DNA of 64,000 nt. Source: Archangium lansingense. GTDB lineage: Bacteria > Myxococcota > Myxococcia > Myxococcales > Myxococcaceae. The position numbers and the translations under genes are program-made. Positions within the stretch are counted from its first letter, which is position 1. Each line of letters starts with the position of its first letter. The stretch spans positions 1,860,001-1,924,000 of the forward strand of contig NZ_JAPNKA010000001.1 in the NCBI RefSeq assembly GCF_026626635.1. The letters are read 5' to 3'. Below are positions 27,210 to 36,059 of the stretch, piece after piece. Below the pieces are notes generated by a model. That model saw only the letters and a list, made by a program, of their open reading frames with translations, was not told the DNA's origin and ran no database searches.

Positions 27210-28001
27210 ATGACTGCACCCGTGGCGCTCATCACTGGCGGCTCGCGAGGCGTGGGCCGCGCCCTCTCATTGCGGCTCGCGAAGGCGGGCTACGACATTG
27301 TCTCCACCTACCGGCGTGACGCCGAGGCCGCTGCCGACCTCGTCAAGGAGGTGGAGACGCTCGGCCGTCGCTGCCGCTCCGTCATCGCCGACCAGCTCGA
27401 GCCGGCCAGCCTCCATGCCGCCTTCGATCTGGTCCAGCAGGAGTTCGGCGGGCTGGATGTCTTCGTGGCCAATGCGGCCTCCACCGCCTTCACCCCGCTG
27501 ATGCAGATGAAGCTGCACCAGATGGACAAGACGTTCAACGTCACGGTGAAGAGCTTCCTGCTGGGCGCCCAGCGTGCGGCGCCGTTGATGGAGGGCCGCA
27601 AGGGCCGCATCGTGATGGTGTCCGGCATGGACTCGCGCATGCCGCTGCCCTTCCACGGCTTCCTCGGGGCGATGAAGGGCGCCATGGAGATTCTGGTGAA
27701 GTACCTGGCCGCCGAGTTGGCCTCCTCCGGCGTGCGCGTCAACGCCGTCAACCCGGGCTACATCGACACCGACTCCAGCCGCTTCTACATGGGCGAGGCC
27801 TGGGCTGCGCTCGAGGCCAAGGTGAAGGACAGCGTGCCCGTGGGCTACGTGGCCAGTGCGGATGAGATCGCCAAGACGATCGAGTGGCTGTGCTCCGAGG
27901 GCTCCTCGTACGTGAATGGTCAGACGCTGGTGGTGGATGGAGGGCTGGAGGTGAACTACGCCATGCAGTTCGCCAGCGCTCTCACCCAATCCGGCAAGTG
28001 A
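27210..28001 (+). CDS. SDR-family protein resembling FabL, lacking the catalytic Tyr
   Basis: 263-residue short-chain dehydrogenase/reductase fold. The cofactor loop [10 protein letters not shown] (9-18) and the NAA motif (ANAAS near 87-91) are present. The overall plan, [11 protein letters not shown], then [21 protein letters not shown] and GYIDTD, and the C-terminal [11 protein letters not shown], resembles the enoyl-ACP reductase FabL. The active Lys is K156, but position -4 holds L152 and position -7 holds H149, so neither the YxxxK nor the Yx6K Tyr is present. Either chemistry differs or the protein is catalytically weak. It is translationally coupled to the PlsC gene by a GTGA overlap, suggesting a role in lipid metabolism. 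Confidence 0.8.
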   Translation: MTAPVALITGGSRGVGRALSLRLAKAGYDIVSTYRRDAEAAADLVKEVETLGRRCRSVIADQLEPASLHAAFDLVQQEFGGLDVFVANAASTAFTPLMQMKLHQMDKTFNVTVKSFLLGAQRAAPLMEGRKGRIVMVSGMDSRMPLPFHGFLGAMKGAMEILVKYLAAELASSGVRVNAVNPGYIDTDSSRFYMGEAWAALEAKVKDSVPVGYVASADEIAKTIEWLCSEGSSYVNGQTLVVDGGLEVNYAMQFASALTQSGK

Positions 28002-28729
28002 GGTATCTGGCCACGCTCTGGTTCTGGGTCGTCTTCGGGATCACCCTGGTGCCGGGGTTCCTGGTGGGCGTGGCATTGTGGCTCGTTCTGCTGCCGTTTG
28101 ACCCGGACCGGCGCGTGTTGCACGCGTACGTGTGCCGCTGGTGCTTTCAGTACCTGCGCGTCTGGCCGGGGTGGCGTGCGCGGGTGGAGGGCCGCGAGCT
28201 GCTGCCCCGAGGCGCATGCGTGCTGGTGGCCAACCACCAGTCCATGGCGGACATCTTCGCCGCCATGGGCCTGTTCCACCCGTTCAAGTTCGTCTCCAAG
28301 GCCTCGCTCTTCCGGATACCCCTGCTGGGGTGGATGATGAGCCTCTTGCGCTACGTGCGCGTGGAGCGCGGGAGGCTCCAGTCCATGCGCGGGATGATGG
28401 ACGTCTGCCGCGAGTGGCTGAACCGGGACATGCCGGTGCTCATCTTCCCCGAGGGCACCTATGCCGAGGAAGGTCGCTTGCTGCCCTTCCGACGAGGCGC
28501 CTTCCGGCTGGCCCTGGATGCGCGGGTGCCGGTGGTGCCGGTGCTGCTGCGAGGCACCACCGAGCTGGTGGAGGGAGACGGCCCGTGGATGAACCCCCAT
28601 GCGCGCGTGAGCATCCGGGTGCTACCGCCGGTGCGTCCGGAGGACTTCAGCGGGGATGACGGGGCGCTGGCGGACCGGGTACGCGACCTCTTCCTCCAGG
28701 CCCTGGCTTCGCAGGACTCCTCGGGTTGA
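27998..28729 (+). CDS. 1-acyl-sn-glycerol-3-phosphate acyltransferase (PlsC-like)
   Basis: Acylates lysophosphatidate to phosphatidate at the inner membrane. 243 residues from a GTG at 27998 that overlaps the SDR stop in GTGA. A membrane span is at about 6-32. The catalytic HX4D motif is NHQSMAD (79-85, H80 and D85), and [10 protein letters not shown] near 153 binds the phosphate. The length is normal for the family. It is the second gene of a coupled SDR-PlsC pair; the PhzF-type gene follows 20 bp later and may be in the same transcript. Confidence 0.92.
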   Translation: MRYLATLWFWVVFGITLVPGFLVGVALWLVLLPFDPDRRVLHAYVCRWCFQYLRVWPGWRARVEGRELLPRGACVLVANHQSMADIFAAMGLFHPFKFVSKASLFRIPLLGWMMSLLRYVRVERGRLQSMRGMMDVCREWLNRDMPVLIFPEGTYAEEGRLLPFRRGAFRLALDARVPVVPVLLRGTTELVEGDGPWMNPHARVSIRVLPPVRPEDFSGDDGALADRVRDLFLQALASQDSSG

Positions 28730-28749
28730 GCTAAAGAAAGAGGTCACCC

Positions 28750-29541
28750 ATGCCCACCCGCCTGCGCCTCTACCAGGTCGATGCCTTCTCCTCCCAGGTC
28801 TTTGGAGGCAATCCCGCCGCGGTCTGCCCGCTCGACGCGTGGCTGCCGGACGATGTGCTCCAGGCGATTGCCGCGGAGAACAACCTCTCCGAGACGGCCT
28901 TCGTGCTGCGCGACGAGGTGCGCGGCTGGCAGATTCGCTGGTTCACCCCCACGCAGGAGGTGGACCTATGCGGTCATGCCACGCTGGCGGCGGCCTACAT
29001 CCTCTTCACGCGCCTGGCGCCGGGACTGGAGCGAGCGCAATTCAACTCGCGCTCGGGGCCGCTGGTGGTGACGCAGCAGGAGGGGGAGTGGATGGAGATG
29101 GATTTCCCCTCGCGTCCGCCGGAGCCGTGCCCGATTCCGGAGGGGTTGGTGGAGGCCCTGGGCGCCGAGCCGCGTGAGACACTGTTGTCGAGAGACCTGC
29201 TGGCCGTCTTCGATACCGAGGCGCAGGTGCAGGCGCTGGCCCCGGACATGGGGAAGCTGGCCCAGCTGGAGTACTTCGCGGTGACGGCGACGGCGAGGGG
29301 CTCGGAGGCGGACTTCGTCTCGCGCTTCTTCGCGCCTCGGGTGGGCGTGCCGGAGGATCCGGTGACGGGCTCGGCGCACTGCACGCTGGTGCCCTTCTGG
29401 GCGCAGAAGCTGGGCAAGAAGCAGCTGCTGGCGCATCAGATCTCCCACCGTGGCGGCGTGCTCCAGTGCGAGGACCGCGGCGAGCGCGTGGGCATCTCCG
29501 GCCAGGCCGTGCTGTACCTCGAAGGCCACATCACCCTGTAG
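28750..29541 (+). CDS. PhzF-family isomerase/epimerase
   Basis: 263 residues with two similar diaminopimelate-epimerase-type halves. The first half has GGNPAAVC, the probable catalytic Glu in NNLSETAFV (E48) and EVDLCGHATLAAAY; the second has EDPVTGSAHCTL. Many PhzF-family members of this kind are orphan isomerases of unknown substrate; there is no phenazine gene nearby. AAAGAGGT lies 8 bp before the ATG. It is the last gene before a palindromic repeat array. Confidence 0.9.
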   Translation: MPTRLRLYQVDAFSSQVFGGNPAAVCPLDAWLPDDVLQAIAAENNLSETAFVLRDEVRGWQIRWFTPTQEVDLCGHATLAAAYILFTRLAPGLERAQFNSRSGPLVVTQQEGEWMEMDFPSRPPEPCPIPEGLVEALGAEPRETLLSRDLLAVFDTEAQVQALAPDMGKLAQLEYFAVTATARGSEADFVSRFFAPRVGVPEDPVTGSAHCTLVPFWAQKLGKKQLLAHQISHRGGVLQCEDRGERVGISGQAVLYLEGHITL

Positions 29542-29938
29542 GCCCAATCCACTTCTCGCCGACGAGAACCGGAATGCGGGAGGCGCATTCCACTTGTCGT
29601 CGGCGACAACCGGAATGCGGGGGGAGGCGCATTCCACTTCTCGCCGACGAGAACCGGAATGCGGGAGGCGCATTCCACTTGTCGTCGGCGACAACCGGAA
29701 TGCGGGGGGAGGCGCATTCCACTTCTCGCCGGCGAGAAGTGAAACTGTTCGGGCGGCTGTGCGGCACTTTTACAGAACGCCTGCATTCGCCCGCTCCCCG
29801 ACGGGTTCTCCATGTAGGTGTCATCCCCCTTGTTGGCGCCGCGCCCCCCAGCGGGCAGACTGCGCGCCGCCTGAACGTACGAGCAGGGGGAGGGCTCCTC
29901 TCCGGTGCTCGTAGCGGACACAGGAGGGGAGCGCACGG
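29542..29938. other. Intergenic region with a hairpin array and the sbcD upstream sequence
   Basis: 397 bp. The first 200 bp hold the palindromic repeat array listed separately. The rest (29741-29938) is plain sequence ahead of sbcD, which presumably carries its promoter; none was clear. An AGGAGGGGAG ribosome site ends 7 bp before the sbcD ATG. Confidence 0.6.
29546..29740. repeat. Alternating palindromic repeat array, five units, 85-bp double period
   Basis: Five hairpin units lie at about 29546-29577, 29585-29618, 29629-29662, 29670-29703 and 29714-29740. Each full unit is 34 bp with arms GCATTCC and GGAATGC around a second stem and a four-base loop. Type A has TTCTCG...CGAGAA and type B has TTGTCG...CGACAA: the two differ by a compensated C-G to G-C change, which keeps the stem. 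Units alternate A-B-A-B-A, so the pair repeats every 85 bp. Spacers are 7-10 bp of G-rich sequence. The first unit lacks the left arm GC, and the last holds the perfect palindrome ACTTCTCGCCGGCGAGAAGT. It looks like a REP- or MITE-type repeat family rather than CRISPR: the spacers are too short and not diverse. Confidence 0.85.
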
Positions 29939-31183
29939 ATGCGCCTGCTGCATACGTCGGACTGGCACCTGGGGCACACGCTGTACGACACCTCGCGCGA
30001 GGCCGAGCACGCGGCCTTTCTCGAGTGGCTGCTCGACACCCTCGAGGCCCACAAGGTGGATGCGCTCCTGGTGTCCGGCGACATCTTCGACACCGCCAAC
30101 CCCAGCGCCGAGGCCCAGGCGGCCTGGTACCGGTTCGTCGCCCAGGCCCGGATTCGCTGCCCCAAGCTCGATCTCGTTGTCATCGGCGGCAACCATGACT
30201 CGGCGGCCCGGCTGGATGCGCCCGACCCCCTCTTCGCCGCGCTCGACGTGCGGGTGGTGGGCGGGTTGCCCAAAGCACGGGGCTCGGTGGACCTGGAGCG
30301 CCTGTTGGTGCCGCTGAAGAACGCCCAGGGCAAGGTGGGCGCATGGGTGGCGGCGGTGCCGTACCTGCGGCCCGCGGACCTGCCGCTCGTCTCCGATGAA
30401 GCAGGGGACAAGCTCGTCGAGGGCGTGCGCTCGGTATACGCCGAGGTGCTGGAGGCCGCTCGCGCGAAGCGCAAGCCGGGCCAGGCACTGGTAGCCATGG
30501 GCCACTGCTACATGGTGGGCACCGAGCTGTCCGCGCTGAGCGAGCGCAAGATTCTCGGTGGCAACCAGCACGCGCTCCCGGTGGACATCTTCCCCGAGGA
30601 GGTGGCGTACGCGGCGCTCGGACACCTGCACAAGGCGCAGCGGGTGGGAGGACGCGAGGGCGTGCGCTACAGCGGCTCGCCCATTCCCCTGTCGCTCTCC
30701 GAGGCCAGCTATGCGCACCAGGTGCTGCTGGTGGAGCTGGAGGGCGAGCAGCTCTCCTCCGTGCGGCCGCTGCACGTGCCGCGCCGGGTGGAGATTCAGC
30801 GGGTGCCCCAGCGCGATGCGGCCACGCTGGATGATGTGGTGCAGATGTTGGAGGCGCTGCCCGAGCTGGAGAAGGACGCGCCCGACTGGCGGCGCCCCTA
30901 TCTGGAGGTGTGCATCGCGCTGCCTCGCCCCGAGCCCGCGCTGCGCCGACGGGTGGAGGCCGCCCTGGAGGGCAAAGCCGCGCGGCTGGTGAAGCTCACT
31001 CCCGCCTATACCGGCAGCGGCCACACGCTCGCGGAAACGCGGCCGGGCGTCTCCTTGAAGGAGCGCACCCCCGAGGACGTCTTCCGTGCTCGCTACGCTC
31101 GCGACTACACCGAGCCGCTGGAGCCCGCGTTGCTCGAGGCCTTCCACTCGCTGCTCACCCAGGTGCAGGAGGACGCGTCATGA
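29939..31183 (+). CDS. sbcD: SbcD exonuclease subunit
   Basis: Mre11-like nuclease of the SbcCD complex, which cuts hairpins and DNA ends, including cruciforms at palindromes, during repair. 414 residues. Metal-binding phosphoesterase motifs are all present: DWHLG near 8, GDIFD near 47, GGNHDS near 82, GHCYMVG near 189 and GHLHKAQ near 225. AGGAGGGGAG precedes the ATG. The stop overlaps the sbcC start in ATGA. Its position beside a palindrome array (29546-29740) is notable because SbcCD acts on such structures; a functional link is speculation. Confidence 0.97.
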   Translation: MRLLHTSDWHLGHTLYDTSREAEHAAFLEWLLDTLEAHKVDALLVSGDIFDTANPSAEAQAAWYRFVAQARIRCPKLDLVVIGGNHDSAARLDAPDPLFAALDVRVVGGLPKARGSVDLERLLVPLKNAQGKVGAWVAAVPYLRPADLPLVSDEAGDKLVEGVRSVYAEVLEAARAKRKPGQALVAMGHCYMVGTELSALSERKILGGNQHALPVDIFPEEVAYAALGHLHKAQRVGGREGVRYSGSPIPLSLSEASYAHQVLLVELEGEQLSSVRPLHVPRRVEIQRVPQRDAATLDDVVQMLEALPELEKDAPDWRRPYLEVCIALPRPEPALRRRVEAALEGKAARLVKLTPAYTGSGHTLAETRPGVSLKERTPEDVFRARYARDYTEPLEPALLEAFHSLLTQVQEDAS

Positions 31184-34100
31184 GGATTCTCGCCATTCGT
31201 GGCTGCAACCTGACGAGCCTCGCGGGTGACTTCGCCCTGGAGCTGGACCAGCCGCCGCTGGACAAGATGGGGCTGTTCGCCATCACTGGTGCCACCGGTG
31301 CGGGCAAGAGCACGCTGCTGGATGCCCTGTGCCTGGCCCTCTTCGACCGCACCCCGAGGCTGGGCGAGCGCGGGGGCGTCCCGGTGGGCCGCGCGGATGA
31401 GGACGAAGAGGCGCGGCTGATGGCCAACGACGTGCGCGGCGTGCTGCGACGCGGGGCGGGTGAGGGCTTTGCCGAGGTGGACTTCCTGGGCAGGGACGGC
31501 CGGCGCTACCGCGCGCGCTGGTCCGTGTGGCGTGCGCGCAAGCTCGCCGAGGGGCGCTTCCGGCCGCAGGAGATGACCCTCACGGACGTGGCCACCCAGC
31601 AGCAGTTTGGGCGCACCAAGTCCGAGGTGCTCAAGGCGATTGAGGAGCGGCTGGGCCTGTCCTTCGACCAGTTCCGGCGCTCGGCGCTGCTGGCGCAGGG
31701 CGAGTTCGCCGCCTTCTTGCGCGCGGACGCCAATGAGCGTGCGGAGCTGCTGGAGCGGATGACGGGGACGGAGGTGTACAGCCGGGTGTCCATGGCCGCG
31801 CACCAGCGCCACAAGGAGGTGCAGGAGGAGCTGACGAAGTTGGAGCAGGGCGTGGCGGCAATTCCCCGGCTGTCTGACGAGGAGCGCGCGGCGGCGGAAG
31901 AAGGGCGGGGGCGTGAGGAGGCGGCGCTGGGCGAGGCGCAGGCGGTGCAGGCACGGGCCGAGCAGGCGCAGCACTGGTACACAGAGCGCGCGCGGCTGGT
32001 GGCGCAGGAGGCCGAGGCGGAGCAGTCGCGTCAGCGTGCGGTGCAGGCACTGGAGGCCGCGGAGCCTCGGAAGGCGGAGCTGGAGCGGGTGCGGGCGGCG
32101 GAGGTGCTGCGGGCCCCGCTGAATCGGGCGGATGAGGAGTCCCGGAGGCTGGCGGCGGCGGAAGCGGCGCTGGTGACTCGGCGCTCGGAGGCGGAAGCGG
32201 CACGGGCCTCGGCGCAGGTGGGCGAGGAGGCGCGGGCGAAGGCGGATGCGCGGCGGACTGCGGCGGTGGATGCGGAGGTGGCCGCGCGCCCGGCGTTGGA
32301 AGAGGCGCTGAAGCTGGACGGTGAGCTGGGGCGGGCGCAGCACGATGAGCAGGAGGCGGCGCGCAAGCTGGAGACCGCCCGCGAGTCCGAGCGAGTGGCC
32401 CGAGAGTCCTTGGCGCGAGTGGCCCGGGAAGAGGAGGCCGCGCGTGCGGAGGTGGAGACGGCGCGGGCGTGGCTCAGCGAGAACGGGCGCCTGGAGGCGA
32501 TGGCCCGCGAGTGGCCTCGGTGGGAGGCGGAGCTCGTCCGCTACGGCCGCGCGGCCCAGGACGAAGCCAAGGCGCGCGAGTCACTCGTGCAGGTGCAGTC
32601 GCGCGCCGGAGCGCTGCGCGCGGAGTTCGAGCGCCGGGGCGAGGAGCAGCGCAAGGCGGGAGAAGCCCTGGAGGCAGCAAAGGCCCGTGTGGTCGAGGTC
32701 GAGGCTGCGCAGGGTAAGGAGGCCGGTGCGGAACGGCGGGCCCGTCGCGTGGAGCTGCAGTCCCGGCAGGAGGGGCTGCGGGCGTTGACGGACGCGCGCA
32801 GGGGCACGAGTGAGGCGGCTCGGGCGGAGCAGGAGGCTGCCGAGGAGGCCGGCAAGGCCCGCGCGGAACAGGCGTCCGCGACGGCCGAGGCTGAGGCCGC
32901 GAAGGTTCGCCGCCTCGAGCGGGAAGCCGCGCTGAAGGAGGCACGGCGGGCGTTCGCCGAGGCGCGGGCGACATTGGACCTCGCGGAGCACCGTGCGGAG
33001 CTGCGGGCGGGACAGCCCTGTCCGCTTTGTGGTGCCACCGAGCATCCCTATCGCCAGACTGGAACCGCGCTGGAGGGGCTCGCCACGAAGGCGCGGGCGC
33101 GGGTGGAGGAGCTGGAAGGGGAGGCCGCGGTGGTGACCCGGGCGGAGGCCGAGGCCGTTGCACGGGCGGCGGCGGCAGGCCCTCGCACGTCGCAGGCGGA
33201 CGCCCGGAGAGAGGCTGCGGCCAAGCAGCGAGCCCAGCAGCGCACGGCGTGGAGTCAGGCCCGTGCGAAGCTCTCGGGGACGTTGCCCCCGGAGGATGTA
33301 GAGGCCGAGGGCCTCGAGGCCTGGTTGGAGGCGGCGTTCGCGGAAGTGAAGGCGCTGCAGGCCGCGCTGAATGCCGAGGAGGAGGCGGCAGAGAAGCTGG
33401 AGCGTGCTGCGAAGGAAGCCCGCACCGCGCTCACCGCCGCGCTCGAGCGCCTGGAGGTGGTGGAGAAGGCCCTGCGTCAGGCCGAGGAGGCGCTGCGCAA
33501 GAATACCGAGGCCGAGTCCGCCGCCGGGCGCGAGGTGGAGCAGGCCGCGCGCGTCCGCCAGGAGGTGTTGGAGGTGCTGGCGGCTCCCTTCAAGGAACTG
33601 CCGCGCTGGCAGGAGTCGCTGGCCGCGAAGCCGGGGGACTTCCGTGCGCACTGCGCGAAGCGGGTGGGGGAGTGGAACGCTCGCGAGCAGGCAGCGCAGG
33701 ACGCGGAGGCCCGCGTCGCACAGGCGAAGGAGAAGCGGTCTTCCGAGGAGGCGGTTGCCGGACTGAAACACACCCAGGCCGAGGACTGTGCCCAGGCGCT
33801 CTCTCGGGCGCGGGAGTCGCTGCGGGAGAAGCAGACCGCGCGTGGGGCGGTGCTCGGTGGGCGTCCCACCGCCGAGGTGCGTGATGGGCTCCACCGGGAG
33901 CTGAAGGACGCGTCCCAGGCCTTCGAGTCCGTACGCGCCCAGGCCGAGCAGGCGAAGCAGGAGGCCGCCGCCGCCGCTGCGCGTGCTCAGGGCGCGGAGC
34001 AAGCCCGTGAGTCCGCGGGCACCGCCAAGGCCGAAGCCGAGGCCGCGCTCTCGGCGCTGCTGTCGGCACGGAGTCTCACGCTGGAGGCCACGCGTCTCCT

Positions 34101-34965
34101 GCTCGCGCGAGACGCCGCCTGGTGCGAGGCCGAGGAGCGTGCCCTGTCGGCGCTTCGTCAGGCACAGGAGCACGCCCAGGCCGTGCTGACGGAGCGCCAG
34201 GCGCAGCGCACCCGGCATGAAGCCTCCGGTCTCCCTTCCATCGCCGAGGTGGACGCCCCGGCCGCCTGCCAGCAGGCCCGCGACGATACCGAGGCCCGAC
34301 GCCAGGCCGCTGCCAGGATAAAGGCCCAGCTCGACCAGGATGACGAGGCCCGTCGCCGCCACGGTGAGCAGGCTCGGCTCCTCGAGGAGAAGCAGCGCGC
34401 CAGCGGCGTGTGGCGCACCCTCAGCGAGCTCATTGGCTCGCACGATGGACGCAAGTTCAAGGTGTTCGCCCAGAGCCTCACCCTGGACGCGCTCCTGCAC
34501 TACGCGAATGCGCACCTCGAGGAGCTGGCCCCGCGCTACCGCCTCATGCGGGTGCCGAAGTACGACCTCGACCTGCAGGTGGTGGACGGCGACATGGGCG
34601 ACGAGGTGCGCGGCGTCTCCAGCCTCTCGGGTGGAGAGAGCTTCCTCGTCTCCTTGGCACTCGCCCTGGGCCTGGCCTCGCTCTCCTCGGAGACGACCCA
34701 GGTGGAGACGCTCTTCATCGACGAAGGCTTCGGCACACTGGACCCCGAAACCCTGGAGATGGCCCTGGCCACGCTCGACGCGCTCCAGGCCACCGGCCGG
34801 CAGGTGGGCATCATCTCCCACGTGTCCGGGCTCGCCGAGCGCATCGGCGCGCAGGTGCGCGTGGTGAAGCAGGGCGCCGGACGCAGCCGGCTCGTCGTGA
34901 TGGGAGAGGCGGGCCTCCTGGACTCTTCGGCCCCCGAGTCACGGCCTACGGCGTCGGTGGGGTAG
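31180..34965 (+). CDS. sbcC: SbcC exonuclease ATPase subunit
   Basis: Rad50-like ATPase partner of SbcD. 1261 residues. Walker A GATGAGKST is at 37-45, followed by a very long Glu/Arg/Ala-rich coiled coil. The zinc hook is CPLC at 614-617, where two SbcC molecules join. The second coiled coil leads to the ABC signature LSGGES (from 1149), and Walker B in LFIDEGFGTLD, with a switch His in IISH. The start at 31180 is fixed by the ATGA overlap with sbcD. The length is at the upper end for the family, because of the coiled coil. No disruption is seen. Confidence 0.97.
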   Translation: MRILAIRGCNLTSLAGDFALELDQPPLDKMGLFAITGATGAGKSTLLDALCLALFDRTPRLGERGGVPVGRADEDEEARLMANDVRGVLRRGAGEGFAEVDFLGRDGRRYRARWSVWRARKLAEGRFRPQEMTLTDVATQQQFGRTKSEVLKAIEERLGLSFDQFRRSALLAQGEFAAFLRADANERAELLERMTGTEVYSRVSMAAHQRHKEVQEELTKLEQGVAAIPRLSDEERAAAEEGRGREEAALGEAQAVQARAEQAQHWYTERARLVAQEAEAEQSRQRAVQALEAAEPRKAELERVRAAEVLRAPLNRADEESRRLAAAEAALVTRRSEAEAARASAQVGEEARAKADARRTAAVDAEVAARPALEEALKLDGELGRAQHDEQEAARKLETARESERVARESLARVAREEEAARAEVETARAWLSENGRLEAMAREWPRWEAELVRYGRAAQDEAKARESLVQVQSRAGALRAEFERRGEEQRKAGEALEAAKARVVEVEAAQGKEAGAERRARRVELQSRQEGLRALTDARRGTSEAARAEQEAAEEAGKARAEQASATAEAEAAKVRRLEREAALKEARRAFAEARATLDLAEHRAELRAGQPCPLCGATEHPYRQTGTALEGLATKARARVEELEGEAAVVTRAEAEAVARAAAAGPRTSQADARREAAAKQRAQQRTAWSQARAKLSGTLPPEDVEAEGLEAWLEAAFAEVKALQAALNAEEEAAEKLERAAKEARTALTAALERLEVVEKALRQAEEALRKNTEAESAAGREVEQAARVRQEVLEVLAAPFKELPRWQESLAAKPGDFRAHCAKRVGEWNAREQAAQDAEARVAQAKEKRSSEEAVAGLKHTQAEDCAQALSRARESLREKQTARGAVLGGRPTAEVRDGLHRELKDASQAFESVRAQAEQAKQEAAAAAARAQGAEQARESAGTAKAEAEAALSALLSARSLTLEATRLLLARDAAWCEAEERALSALRQAQEHAQAVLTERQAQRTRHEASGLPSIAEVDAPAACQQARDDTEARRQAAARIKAQLDQDDEARRRHGEQARLLEEKQRASGVWRTLSELIGSHDGRKFKVFAQSLTLDALLHYANAHLEELAPRYRLMRVPKYDLDLQVVDGDMGDEVRGVSSLSGGESFLVSLALALGLASLSSETTQVETLFIDEGFGTLDPETLEMALATLDALQATGRQVGIISHVSGLAERIGAQVRVVKQGAGRSRLVVMGEAGLLDSSAPESRPTASVG

Positions 34966-34969
34966 GGCT

Positions 34970-35851
34970 TCAGCTCGCCGGGGTGCTGGCCAGGCTCGCC
35001 AGGTAGCGGTCCAGCGTCTCGGCGAAGGTGGGCTCGTCGTTGAGGAAGGCGAGCCCCACGCCTCCCTTGTACGGATCATCCACGACGTGCACCACCAGCG
35101 CGTCTCCTTGCAGGCGCTCGCCGTTGGGCAGCTTCACCTGGACCGTCACCACGCTGTCCACGGGAGGGCGGTGCGCTGTGCGCACGAAGAGGCCCCCGTT
35201 GGAGATGTTCGTCGCGTGCTCGCGCACGAAGTCCAGCTCCGTGCGGAACTCCATCTCCAGCTTCACCGCGAAGCGGCGCCCCTGCCGCTGCGTGTCGAAC
35301 GTCTCGTACGTCCGGGTGCCCTCCTGGTCCTCCTCTTCCACCTGGGCGGGGGCGGGAGCTTCAGGCTCCTTGGCCGTCTCGGGCTGTGCAGGGGCCTGAG
35401 CCCCCTTGGCGAAGAAGTCGATGGTGACGGAAGCAGGCCCTGACGGTGGCCCCTCGGGAACGGGCTCCCGGACGGCGAGCTGCTGCAGGTGTCCGTGCAG
35501 CACGATGGCCGCGGCCTCGAAGTCCTCCAGCTCGTGGGTGTCCGGGCCTGTGAGCGAGTGTGTGCGGAACTCGTCACGAACCGCCTTGGGTAGGCGCCAC
35601 AGCTCCACCAGGGTGCCACCGCTCTGCTGCACCTGCTGGCTCAGCGACTCCAGCGCGGTGCGGGGGTAGCTGGGTGCCTCCAGCTTCAACTCCAGGGTGG
35701 CTTCGGCTTCCCTCAAGGCCACGAGGATGCCCGGCGGTTTCGGCGAGGGCAGCAACGCCCCCAACCCCTCCACCAGCTCTCTCACCCGCTCTGCACGGGC
35801 TGAGCCATTCCACAACGCCGCGAGACCGAACACAGGCACGTCGACGGACAA
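34970..35851 (-). CDS. PilZ-domain protein (TIGR02266 family)
   Basis: 293 residues. The N-terminal 140 residues have no recognised domain; a Pro/Glu-rich linker (about 150-180) leads to a PilZ domain from about 187. The c-di-GMP motif is intact: RxxxR at R189-R193 and NxSxxG at N215-G220 (NISNGG). PilZ proteins with this motif usually change conformation on binding c-di-GMP and regulate motility or polysaccharide. TIGR02266 members are paralogous in Myxococcus. It converges on sbcC with a 4-bp gap. The partner is unknown. Confidence 0.85.
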   Translation of the reverse strand: MSVDVPVFGLAALWNGSARAERVRELVEGLGALLPSPKPPGILVALREAEATLELKLEAPSYPRTALESLSQQVQQSGGTLVELWRLPKAVRDEFRTHSLTGPDTHELEDFEAAAIVLHGHLQQLAVREPVPEGPPSGPASVTIDFFAKGAQAPAQPETAKEPEAPAPAQVEEEDQEGTRTYETFDTQRQGRRFAVKLEMEFRTELDFVREHATNISNGGLFVRTAHRPPVDSVVTVQVKLPNGERLQGDALVVHVVDDPYKGGVGLAFLNDEPTFAETLDRYLASLASTPAS

Positions 35852-36059
35852 TAGCCGAGCCCGCCCTGGGGTGGGTCAACCATCGTGCATTTCCCACTAC
35901 TGAACGCTTCGCCAGCAGGCGGGCACAAGAGACTTGGGGGCTGCCTGGACGCATTCCGTTCGGCCCGGGTCAAAGCGGAGCAGTGCGCCTAGACTCCCAC
36001 CTGGGTAACGGGGGAACTCCATCCCAGCTTCGCGGGCCCATTTCTCCCCCTTTCAGCTA

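Noticed and set aside
29546..29740. A CRISPR array.
   Set aside because: Repeats are palindromic with only two types and the spacers are 7-10 bp G-rich constants; there are no cas genes.
32581..34821. A 746-codon minus-strand frame opposite sbcC.
   Set aside because: Antisense of a GC-rich coiled-coil gene.
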